Below are positions 21,901 through 32,534 of a DNA stretch of 64,000 nucleotides, piece by piece; positions within the stretch are counted from its first letter, which is position 1, and every line of letters begins with the position of its first letter. The DNA is taken from contig CM039122.1 of the NCBI GenBank assembly GCA_022036555.1, positions 5,448,289 to 5,512,288 on the forward strand, read 5' to 3'. Below the pieces are notes generated by a model. That model was given only the letters and a program-made list of their open reading frames with translations. It was not told where the DNA came from and made no database searches. The translations under genes were made by a program, and so were the position numbers. This DNA is from Microstegium vimineum. Its lineage: Eukaryota; Streptophyta; Magnoliopsida; Poales; Poaceae.

Positions 21901-23867
21901 CATTGCCACGCCTTGTCGTCCTTGCGCATGGCGAGACAGCAAGGCTGTACAGCTTCCAAGTGGAGGATGTAGAGGTGATTAGGTTGCCGATGTACCTTGG
22001 CAAGCAGGCGACGACTGCGATCCCAGATGCGCAGCACACCATCGGTAATCTCCACCATGGAACCGCCTTCGTCCAACTGCCCGAGGCTCATGATCGAATT
22101 CTTGAGGGCAGGGATGAAGTACACGCCTTGCAACATCCGCTACTCGCCGGTCTTGGCTTGGAACACGATGGTGCCGATGCCGCGGATGTCCACCTTGGAC
22201 ACATCCCCGAAACGCACAGTACCGCGGACATCCGTATTCAGATCGGCAAAGAGCTCTCGGCGCCCCGTCATGTGGTGCGTTGCTCCGCTGTCGAGGTACC
22301 ATCCTCCCATCTTCTCTTCTTCTTCATCGGTATCGGTACCGAGGAAGGCTCGAGCCCTTGGCTCCTCCAGAGCGACTTCCTGCGCAGCCAGAGAGGCTGC
22401 CGATGGGGCGGTTACCGATGCCGATGCGGTTGCCGATGCCGATGGACCCTTGTCCAGCTCGATGAACGCGTGCGCCATGAACAGCCCGCCGTCTCCTTCG
22501 CACTCAGCGTACTGGGCACGCCCAGCATATCCGCTGGCACCGCCACCGCGGCCTTCTCCTCGGTCACCTCCTCGGCCGCCACGATCACCTCCACCGCCGC
22601 GGCCTCCGCCGCGCTCTCGTCGTGGCAATCGGCAATTGCGCGCCCAGTGGCCCTCTAAGCCACAGTTGAGGCAGGTGTTCGGCCCACAGTTGTCACTCGG
22701 ACCTCGAACACCGCCGCCATCTCCACGGCGAGCGCCGCGCCCTCGGCCACGCGCGCCGCCACGGCCCCGATGATTTCTTCCTCCGCGACCTCGCTGCTAT
22801 CGATGTGTCGATGCATCGGTATCGGCAGAGCCATCGGCATCGGCAGCGCTCTTCTTTTCCTTCTTCCAGCGCTCTCTCCACTGCTCCTCAGTGTACATCA
22901 GCTTCCCTCCGACGGTCATCGGCCCGATCGGTGCTTGCCTCTCGTACTCATCCACCGCCTTGAGCCTCCCAGTCACCTCCTCGAGTGTGAGCGCCTCAAA
23001 ATCGAGGAATTGCTCGATGGCGACGACGATCTGTGCGTACTTCGCCGGTACCGATCGCAGGTACTTCTCCACCACGCGCTCCTCGGTGATGTCTCGATCG
23101 CCGTGGATGACGAGTTGTTGATGCAGAGTGGACAGCCGGATGGCAAAGTCCTCGACTTGCTCATCGGGCTGGATGCCGATGTTCTCCCAGTCTCGGCGAA
23201 GTCGCTGCAGCGTCGCCCGTCGGACCCTGTCCACGCCGATCCTTGCTGCAGCGATGGCGTCCCACGCCTCCTTTGCCGATGCCTTGTCCATGAGCGGGAT
23301 GCCCATTTCCTTGGGCACAGCAGCCACGATCACCTCGAGCGCCCGCCGGTCGTCGCGGTACTGGACCGGACCTCCCTCGACGGCCTCCCACATGTCGCGC
23401 GCCTGCATCCGCAGCTTCATGAGCTGCGACCACTCATGGTAGTTGGTCTTGTCCAGCATCGGCCACGCCATGCTGCTGCCGGAGTCGCGGTAGACCACCC
23501 TGTCCCGTGACTCATGGCGCCCGCCGCCGCGGCCTCGCCTGCGGTCGCGCGGGGACAGAGAGCGGCGCCGATCCCTCCGATCGTGCGGGCTCTCGGGACG
23601 CCTAGCGCCCTCCTCCACCTGCTCCTCTTCCTCCGCAGCGATCTTCGCTCGCAGCGCCTGTGCGGTCCTCGCTGCCTCCTCCGTTGCTGCCGCCGCCTGC
23701 CTCGCCGCCTATACCGCCGCCGCCGCTGCTGCCTCTGCGGCCAGCAGACGCGCGGCCCGGGTGTTGGAGCCGCCCTGCGCCCCCTCACCGGCGACAGATG
23801 CGCCATCCTCGATGGCCACGGCCATGGCCTTGTCGGCGGCCGCTGCAGCGCGCTCTGCTGAAGACAT
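18951..23867 (-). pseudogene. Copia gag-pol polyprotein, one frame with four premature stops
   Basis: A single minus-strand frame runs from ATG at 23867 to TGA at 18951-18953, about 1,638 codons, interrupted only by TAG 23709-23711, TAG 22797-22799, TAG 22140-22142 and TAA 19044-19046. Domains in order: gag (LDKTNYHEWSQLMKL), CCHC knuckle CLNCGLEGHWARNC, protease WYLDSGATHHMTG, integrase (LVHGDLCGPV; RTDNGGEF; HSPQQNGVVERRN), reverse transcriptase (KSAFLNGELKEVYV; YVDDLIITG) and RNase H (GYCDSDLAGD; EAEYVAM). Catalytic residues look intact. The integrase-RT linker, the gag end and the RNase H start carry Ser/Ala/Thr-rich runs coded by repeated GCCGAT words. As it stands it cannot make a full polyprotein. 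Confidence 0.93.
20730..20950 (-). repeat. GCCGAT-based tandem repeat in the copia linker
   Basis: Repeats of TTGCCGATGG(A/T/C)GC..GCTGCCGATGG code Ala-Pro-Ser-Ala-Thr runs between integrase and reverse transcriptase. The same hexamer recurs at 19435-19505, 21008-21032, 21743-21760, 22400-22445 and 22800-22850. Confidence 0.85.
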
Positions 23868-23928
23868 GGCTGGGGAAGTGGAGAGGTGGTGTTCTTGGCT
23901 CTCTAGCAACCAGAGCTCCGATACCAAT

Positions 23929-24244
23929 TGTCAGTGAAACAGGACTCAGGATTGTTCTGCTAGGGTCTTTTTTGCCTCTAGTCTTTGTATCCCCTTTTAT
24001 AGAACAAATGCTCAACAGAGCTTCAATGGATACAGGTTGGCTCCAAGAGCATCTTCCTAGTGTGGTACAAGTAAAGCTAGTCTAAAGCAAAAACAAACTG
24101 CCTACTGCTACTAGTGTCCAACTTGTCTACTGCTACAACAGTCCAAGACTGGAGCTACAACAGTCCAAGACTGAAAAGATTGAAAAGACTAACAACTAAA
24201 GTGTAACAAACTAAAGTACACAAGAGGCCAAGGCTTATCTATCA
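23929..24244 (-). repeat. Copia 5' LTR (316 bp)
   Basis: Partner of 18623-18929. It ends directly at the primer-binding site on its inner side and at the GTCAG target duplication on its outer side. Confidence 0.95.
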
Positions 24245-24744
24245 GTCAGTGTCCCCGTTTCTGTATCCGCTTCTTGTTGCCAAATTTCAAAAACTGTTAA
24301 GAAGGGAAGAAAAAAGTAATGGAAAAAAAACGTGTATCGGCGTGAAGCGTGCTGGGCTGGTGGCTAGTTCAGCTCATTTAGCGAGAGGTCCGTTGTAGTC
24401 AATGCGGGGAACGACCCATTACCGTTTTGGTCGCTTCTAAACCTGGTGTTCCAGGTAATCTTCCTTGCCTTTTTTTTCCGAAAGAGGGCAAAAGCTTTGC
24501 CGGATTATTATTAGACGAGGAAAGCGAAAAAAGAAAAAATTTACAAAAACACACACTAACCCACTTAACCACTAAACTCCTAGCACGTAGGCTGACCACT
24601 TACAAAGAACTCGCTGAAAACCCCAGCACACTGGCTGGCCACTAGCAACTTGAAAAGAGAAACGCTAACAAAAGAAAAAAAAAGACTTCAACACCAAGAA
24701 CCTGTTGCAAAAATGTCCTTTGAAGCCCTAAAACCCTGAGATTT

Positions 24745-27700
24745 TTAGCTTGGATTTGGGTTTAACGCTAGCTGGTAGAGTTGTATCTCCTCTTTACACA
24801 TAAAAGCGACTTGCTGCGGCTGTAGGCTTGTGTTCTGAAAAATTCTCCTATTCCGTTCCTTCCAAATGCCCCACCAAAAGTATATCATGACCCCATCAAA
24901 ATTTCGTCTTTGGTTTGACTCTATCTTCGGCGACATTTCCGCCAGTAATTATGCAGGGATCCATTTGTGGTCAGAGGGTATAATAAGGATAGCCCAAACC
25001 AATGTTTGATGAGGGTCCAAACATGTTTCACAAAGACGCAGTCCTTGCATAGATGTGTTGGCGTCTCCGGTTCCACTCCACATAGCTTACATATTGGGTC
25101 GTTCGGCCAATGGCGTTTCATTAGATTATTGGTTGTTAGGATTTTTTTGTGCAGTAGGGTCCATGCGAAGAACCTACATTTTGGTTCAGCCTTTGCTTTC
25201 CAAATCGGCATGATTCTCAACTTACTATAGGATCCTTGGAATTGAATGATATATGCACTCTTAGTCGTGTATTCCCCATCTGGAGTCCACCGCCACTGGA
25301 TGCTATCCTCCCTGTTCTCAGTAAGTGTAACTTGGTTGATTGCTTCCCATATCATCACGTTCATTAAGCTCTTGTGTGGTTAGGATTGGTAGGATGTGCG
25401 CTATCCAGCGATTATGTGATAGGGCCTGTTGAACTGTGATATTTTTTCTTTTAGCTTTCCTGAAAAGTGAGGGGGCCATTGTTTTGGGTGCTTGCCCAGC
25501 CATCCAAGTAGAGGTCCAGAAGTTGGCAAACTGTCCATTACCGACTGTGACCACTGTTGATGCTGCGAAAAGTTCTTTGTCTCTGAGGTCACAGGGCAAT
25601 TCTAATTTATTCCATGGTCGATCTTGCTCTTTCCATCGGTACCACAACCAACATAAACGCAAAGCTCTTGCAAAACGTTCGAGATCAAGAACCCCTAGCC
25701 CTCCTTTGGCTTTGGGTCTACAAGTAGTTGCCCAGTTGATGATGAAGTGACCTCCATAGACTTTATCCGGTGTTTCCCCTCTCCATAGAAAGCTCCTTCT
25801 TAATCTGTCGATCTTTTTAATGAGCCATTTCTGTTCTTCAAAAATCGTCATGTGGTAGATAGGTTGTGATGATAGCACTATCTTGACCAATGTTTCACGG
25901 CCGGCTGTGGATAAAAGGCGACCTTTCCATCCTGGGATTTTGGCACCTATCTTGTCTATAAGGGGTTGAACTTGTATTCTTCTGAGTTTTCTCATGTGCA
26001 GTGGAAGGCCAAGGTATTTTCCTGGAAACTTGCCTATTTTACCAGGGAAACGTTGGAGGAGTTGTTGTACCGTCGCCTCCTCCATCCTTATTGGGAAGAT
26101 TTTAGTTTTGGATATGTTTACATTGAGCCCTGAACTTTTCCCCAAAAAATGTAATAATTTCTGTAGGTTGTCCAACTCAATAGCATTTGGCGCGGCAAAG
26201 ATTGCAGCATCATCTGCGTAAAGCGAGCATCGCAGTTTGGCTGCCTTTGGCAAAACTGGTTGAAGGATACCCGTCTGGGCTGCTGTCTCTATGATTCGGT
26301 GTAACGGGTCAATTGCCAAAATAAACAAAAGTGGTGACAGCGGGTCACCCTGCCTGAGCCCACTGGCGTGTTTCATTTCTTGTGTTGTCTCTCCATTAAT
26401 CAGGATTTTGGACGAGGTCGTTCCTAGTAACGCTGCTATCCAGTCCCTCCATTTTGTGCTAAAACCCAAGGACACAAGTACTTCCAACAAGAAACTCCAG
26501 TTTAGTGAATCGAATGCCTTGGAGATGTCAAGCTTTATGAAAAGTGCTCGTGTTTTCTTTTTGTGTAGCAGCCGGATGACCCTTTGAGCATATATGAAAT
26601 TGTCATGTATGCACCGCTTTTTGATGAAGGCATTTTAGGCATTTGAGACTAATGAATTCATATGTGGTTGTAGCCTATTTGCCATAACCTTCGTGATGAT
26701 TTTTACTACGCTATTGATTAATCTTATGGGCCTGTAATCCGACAAGGAGCTCGCATCTTGTGATTTGGGGAGTAGGACGATGTTGGCGTCATTTATTTTG
26801 CACAATTTTGAGGTTCGGTGGCTGTAAAAGGACATTAATGCCTGCATCAGATCCTCTTTAATAATTGTCCAACATTTTTTGTAGAAGACTCCTATATAAC
26901 CATCAGGACCCGACGCTTTTTCTCGTGGCATGTTCTTGATGACGGCTTCTATCTCTTGCTCGGTAAACGGTGCGTCAAGGTCGTCCAGATTATGTCTAGT
27001 GTATCCAAGTGCCTCCCAATTGATGGCTCTAGTTCTTGTGTTCACAGTTCCCATGAGATTCTGGAAATGGTTGTATACCAGGCTCAATTTGTTTTCTTGT
27101 GTTATTACCGGGCCATTTTTTCCATTCAGGGCACTAATGAAAGATTTTTTCTTCCGCATGTTGGCGTGCAGCTGAAAGAAATGTGTATTGGTGTCCCCTT
27201 TTCGAATCCATGTAAGCCGAGAGTGCTGTCGTGCTCTTGCTTTCTGAATGACAGCAATTCCGAGAGCTTTTAGCTTGAGGTATTTCTTGAACTCGAGTTC
27301 ATCTGTTGTAAGTATCATGTTTTCTTGTGCTCTTTCCAAGTTTGATAATACTATATTTATGATTGCCCAAATTAGTTTCCATTTGTCCATGGATTTTCGC
27401 CTCCAGTTGCGTAAGGCCTTGGCGCAATGTAGAAATTTAACGTGGAGATGCATAATGGCGTCTTGGGTGTTTACCTGTTCAGTCCAAGCCTCCTGTATTG
27501 TCTCAAGGAAGCCTGGCATTTGTGGCCAATGTGTTTCAAACCGGAAACCCCTATAGAAATTGGGCTCTGTTTCCCCCTGTAGAAACAGCGGGCAGTGGTT
27601 GGAGCCTAGGGACGCCATGACTCGTAGATCGGTCCTTGGGAACAAGACGAGCCACTCTGTGGATGCCAATAGGTGATCGATCCGCGTCATTGTCGGTGAT

Positions 27701-28299
27701 TGCTGGTCATTACACCATGTGAATCGTTTGCCTCTTAGCTCGATTGGTGCTACTTCAAGATTGTCGATTGTGGATTTGAATCTATTGATCAGTGAGATAT
27801 TTATGCGTGGGTTATTCTTATCTTGGGCTCTAAGTATTAAGTTAAAGTCCCCTAGAATAAGCCACGCTGGGAGTGCAAATTGTTTGAGATTTTCTAATTC
27901 TTGCATGAAGAGTATTTTGTCCCCATCGGATTGGGGGCCATAGACACCAGTTATTGTCCATTCGGAATTGTCTGCCAACATTGTGATTGTTGTTGATATT
28001 GTGTTTGTCATTGCATTTGGTTGTCCTAGACTGAAGAAACGGTCTGACGCAGCCAGTAGAATCCCACCACTGGTTCCTACGGTTGGTAAGCAAACAACAT
28101 TATTTGCTAAAACGGGGCCAACTATTTCCAAAATGAGAGCCTGAGTCCATGTAGCAATCTTGGTTTCTTGCAAGCATACAATTGTTGCCCCTGTGGACAA
28201 GATCTGTGTGCGTACGGAGGCCCTCTTTGCCCCATCGTTGATCCCCCGGACGTTCCAACACAAAATGTTGCAATTTTTTGTTGTCATCATGGAAACCAA
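24745..28299 (-). pseudogene. LINE ORF2: endonuclease, reverse transcriptase, zf-RVT
   Basis: The frame from 28299 opens with an APE-type endonuclease (CWNVRGINDG, CLQETK, GDFNLI, RIDHLLAS). The usual SDH catalytic motif reads SNHCPL, so Asp is replaced by Asn. The reverse transcriptase follows (DYRPIRLIN, KLDISKAFDS, LRQGDPLSPLLF, YADDAAIF) and then zf-RVT (CKLCGVEPETPTHLCKDC). Lesions: TAA at 26635-26637 where the second copy has Gln (SNAQNAF); a frameshift near 25345; another near 24935 before WKERNRRIF. Catalytically dead as it stands. Confidence 0.93.
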
Positions 28300-28519
28300 A
28301 CTCTACTTGGATTAAACCCAGTACGAGCTGAATGAGAGTTGACCGAAGGCAACAGAGCCAGCAGGCCAAAGATCTCCAGTACCGACATCGACAAAGCCAA
28401 CAGGCCTGGGGTCGATGCATCTAGTGCAATCCAAATGCCGAAGGCAACTGTGACAGAACCTTTTAAGAAAGGGCCCAGTTGCCAGGATTAATAGTCCATC
28501 CGACTTAATCCTAAAAAAA

Positions 28520-31500
28520 TGAATCAATTCTTAATTAGTTCGTCAGGTGTCACCAATTTACAGCGGATCATTCACCTCTCTCCGAACATGATCTCCTCAT
28601 TACAAACATTACAGAAGTAATACGAGAAATTTATATTACATCAAAGTAGCGGAAATTTAGAGTCATATTACAAACCATAAGTTTTTAAAACATAACTTTA
28701 GTGTCATACAATAACATAGTATCAAGATGCTGATAGAGTATAAACAAACAACTGAGGTACTCTTGCCCAAGAGTCAAGCAAAAACAACTACTCTTCTTCA
28801 TCCTCAACTGAAACAACGGTCATGCAGCACGAAGCCACACAGATCGGATTGGGGCCCTCATCTGCAACAAGGGTTAACAAACCCTGAGTACGGGGTACTC
28901 AACAAGACTTATCCGACAAAGAAAATATTTGGTGGACAAAAGATATGCAAGTCATAGGATTAAAAGTGTGGTTTGCCAGAATCAAGTATATTGCATAAAT
29001 GAGCATTTATAAAAAGAATTGAAATTCATTTAATTCGTTTAAAAGATTACTCAAGTACCAATCTAAATTTATGATTGATGACAAGGTAATAACCATCCAT
29101 GAAAGGAACCAACAAGTGTCCAATTTAAGTTTCATTAACTACGATGTAAAAGGTAGGGTTATATTTCCATATCTGAGGAACACGACGATTCGAACCGGTT
29201 TATCCCAGCTGGGGCTTCCCAATCACACGACATATACATCACTAAAGCACGCATATGACTACTTTTCCCTGGATCCTCTCGCCAAAACCGGGGTTCCACC
29301 ACCCGAGAGCACAGTACACCTCCATCCAGTTCTGCAAACTTGGAGGGTACACACTACTCTCGCCATCTCTCCACTCCCAGTACGGTTTGACCGTTCTTAA
29401 GACGAGCCCCAAGGTATGTGATAAGTACTCCAAAGTCACAACTCTTCTACGTTTTACAACGGCAAGGCCCTAACGACACAGGCGGAAAGAACCCGCTCAC
29501 CAGGCACTGCTGATGGCTCTCCAACACCGTGTCCGCCCGGTCATGAATTATTACTTCAAACAACATTCCTTTCTCAAAAGAGCATAACCATTTGCCGAAG
29601 CAATATGATATGTGTAAGTGACCGGGAATCACCTACTAGAAAACTCTAAGCATACTAAGCATTTTTGGCAAAAGTTTTCATCTTTAAATAAGTGTCAAGG
29701 TATAAGGTACAATTAACACAAGGAGAAGGTTATGCATCAAGTAGGAATTTAATAAAGTAAGAACAATGTAATAATAACCATGAGTGTATTTAAATAAAAT
29801 ATTTTAAATACAAGGTAGGGCTTGAATGCACCGGAGCTTGCCTCGGTTGGAGGGATACACAAACTCGGGCTTAGATTCAACAAGAGATAAATCCCCTTCA
29901 CAAGAGGGATTATCCAACCCAACCAACAAACAATCTACACGATATAATGATATTCTTAGATGATGCTTGAAAGGATAAACATGATGATTTGCAACACACA
30001 AACAACACTTAAAAGATGAACAAAACAGATTAAACATCTTGAGTATAACTTTCCTTCATGAAGGAAACGTTAAACTAAAGCATAAAGTAATTTACTTACA
30101 ACATGACTAAAGTAATTACTAAGTTTAATAATTATGTCCAAAAAAATTGAGCAAACAATAATATATCATACATGTTCATATTGTGGTTGTCACTGGACAG
30201 TTGACCATTAACCATAAACAATCCAAAATCACTCAAAACCTAAAGTCATTAGAGTTGCTAATCATTTTATTATTAATTAAACAAATAGCCATGTTCAACA
30301 GTTCATCCAAAAAATTTCAAACTTTTTGTACAGCAAGATATAAGTGTATAAAGGTTACACAAAAATTCTCAGAATTTTTGGAGCATTAAACAGAGCATGA
30401 AAGATTATAGAAAAGCCATTTTTCAATTACTTTGAGCATTTTTACAGGATTAAAAATGTAATGAACATGGACATGTTATATTTTTCTTAAATATTGCACA
30501 TCAAAGAGAGCATACACAAATTTTTACAGAGTTTATTCATGCACAGAAATAAACATACAAAAATAACAAAAAGCATTACTGTGCAAAACTGGAAATTAGA
30601 AGAAAAAAACCCTTCACTGACACCTGGGTCCCGCATGTCAGTGGCACAAAAACAGGGCAACGGCGCCGGTGACCACAAAACATGGCGGCGCGTCGCCGGC
30701 GGCTACTTAGCGGCTCAAACAACTCATGCGCTGGACTCTACTCGTCATCCCGAACCCATCGAGGTACGACAGAGCCCGTTCAAACCCTTGGAACGCCCTC
30801 GCCGCCGGCATCTGTGGCGGTCCGATCTCGGTCGTGCGTATGCCAGCGAGCACAAGCCGTAATCGGCTCAACCAACAACCCCAGCATGCTTAGCGGCCCC
30901 CAAACAACGCGGACCGCACGAGAAACGAACGAGCAACTACGCGAAACGACCCTACCGACGAGCATGGCGGCACCCCGCACGTGGCCGCTCATGTGCCGGC
31001 GAACACATGCACGCGCTCGATCAACCAACAACGCGAACGTACTCAGGACGACTAGACGAAGCTAGCGCAAGACTCTGACTCGAAAACGACTAACAAAAAC
31101 GAAAAACCGACGAGCGCACAGTCGCGACGGCCATGAACCGCGGCGGCGCTCATGGACAGAGCTCGACGGCTCGATTCAAGGGAAACCAAGTGCGCAGATA
31201 GTTCGAGGTACTCACCCTAGTCACGGAACACCTGCTATCGCTGCCGGAGATGAAGCAGAACGACCGGTCGACGAAGATCGTGCCGGCGAGGAAGTTGAAC
31301 CGAGCGGCAACGTCGATGTTCCCGGAGCTACGGTCCACCAAAGAAGAAACGGAGAAGCCGACGAGGATCAGTGATGAACAGAGAGGATGAAACGAGAAAG
31401 AAAGAAACAATGCGGCTCCTGGTTAGCCCGGACAACGACGGACCAGAGAGGCGGTGCTCTCGCCGGAGCCGAGGAAGAAGATGATGCGCCGACGATTTAC

Positions 31501-32386
31501 GCGTCCCCCGCTTCAAACGACTGGCGCGGGAGGTGTACTAGCTCAAGGTGAAAGCTATTGCGGTGGATGGCGAGCTTGGGAGTGACTGGAACGCTCGTGC
31601 GAGCTCGGTGACGCGAAGTGTTCGCGCGGAGGAGCAGAGCAGGGGAGAACGCGCGATGTCGAGCGTGGAAAGAGAGGGCAGGGGTGGATGGCGTCCCGTT
31701 TTGTAGACGGCAACGGGGCCGTGGCGTTGCCACGCACCTGCTACGATGCCCGCTGAGGCCAAGAGGCGCGCGGTGGCGTCGACAGGTGGCCGGACAGATG
31801 TCGGCGCCATGACTCAACTCGACATGCAGGTGTTCGGTGAAATGTCCAAACTGCCCTGCGACTGGTTTTGCAAAAAGGTCAACCTTCCAGGGGTTTTCAT
31901 GAAAAACTTAGAACACCAAAGTTTCTCCAAATTTCATGATCTACACTTTTGGCAATATGCACATTTTAAAATTCGGCCTAGAAATGAAAATGCATTTTTG
32001 AAATTTGAAACTCCTTTTAAAAAGGATTTACCTCTTTTTCAATTACTCTAAAAACTTGAACAACACTTGAAAAACTGTAAACACAACAAATGCTCAAACA
32101 GAGATCTATCACATTGCTTAAACAACCATATGCAAATTCTTTATATATTTTGAAAATCATGTTTAGGGTTTAATCCACCCCCTCTGCGAATTAGGGTTTG
32201 GATTCAAATTTAAATTTTGGAATTTGAAAAGATGACCCCGCAATCACACCATGGATCAAACATAAGCAAGTAAACTCATTTTAGTTCAATGCATATACAG
32301 GTTTTCAAACAAATGAATGATGCTTAATGCATATGATGACATGATCAAGTTTTAATTCAGTGATTAACACCAGGGGTGTTACAACA
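28520..32386 (-). mobile_element. ~3.9-kb insertion between LINE ORFs, probably a solo LTR of a gypsy (Tekay-type) element
   Basis: On the minus strand the right edge reads TGTAACACCCCTGGTGTTAA, the usual start of the long LTRs of plant Tekay-clade chromoviruses. The remainder is AT-rich with a GC-rich block (30660-31830) and has no gag or pol. Long frames in the GC-rich block do not resemble known proteins. The LINE resumes on both sides. I could not place the left edge exactly (28,440-28,560) or find a convincing 5-bp duplication, so the solo-LTR assignment rests on the terminus, the length and the absence of coding domains. Confidence 0.5.
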
Positions 32387-32534
32387 ACATTGCCAGCAGG
32401 CGCACAACTAAAGAGTTCTGAAAGAAGGAAATGCAACATGGGCGTGACAGCCCTCCTGCCACACAGGGTGAGACTAACAAAGACTTGACTATGATACAGT
32501 GGGCTCATTGCCCAACCCCAAACCTTTGATGGGG

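Larger units (their letters stand above)
18623..24244 (-). mobile_element. Complete Ty1-copia retrotransposon, 5.6 kb, minus orientation
   Basis: LTRs at 18623-18929 and 23929-24244 are flanked by the 5-bp duplication GTCAG (18618-18622 and 24245-24249). In element orientation the LTR runs TGATAGATAAGCC...CACTGACA. The primer-binding site TTGGTATCGGAGC (23915-23927) is complementary to initiator tRNA-Met with one mismatch. A purine tract (AAGGCTTAGGGGGAGA) precedes the 3' LTR. The order gag, protease, integrase, reverse transcriptase, RNase H is copia-type. It lies in the 3' UTR of the unknown gene; the flank resumes at 24245 and matches unit A at 9345. Confidence 0.97.

Noticed and set aside
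21876..23510. Several plus-strand frames of 158-260 codons
   Set aside because: Antisense shadows of the copia gag and protease regions; no independent domain or conservation.
30682..31817. GC-rich open frames of ~100-127 codons on both strands
   Set aside because: No family resemblance and overlapping in all frames; inside a presumed LTR. Possible captured DNA is noted as a finding, but no gene is called.
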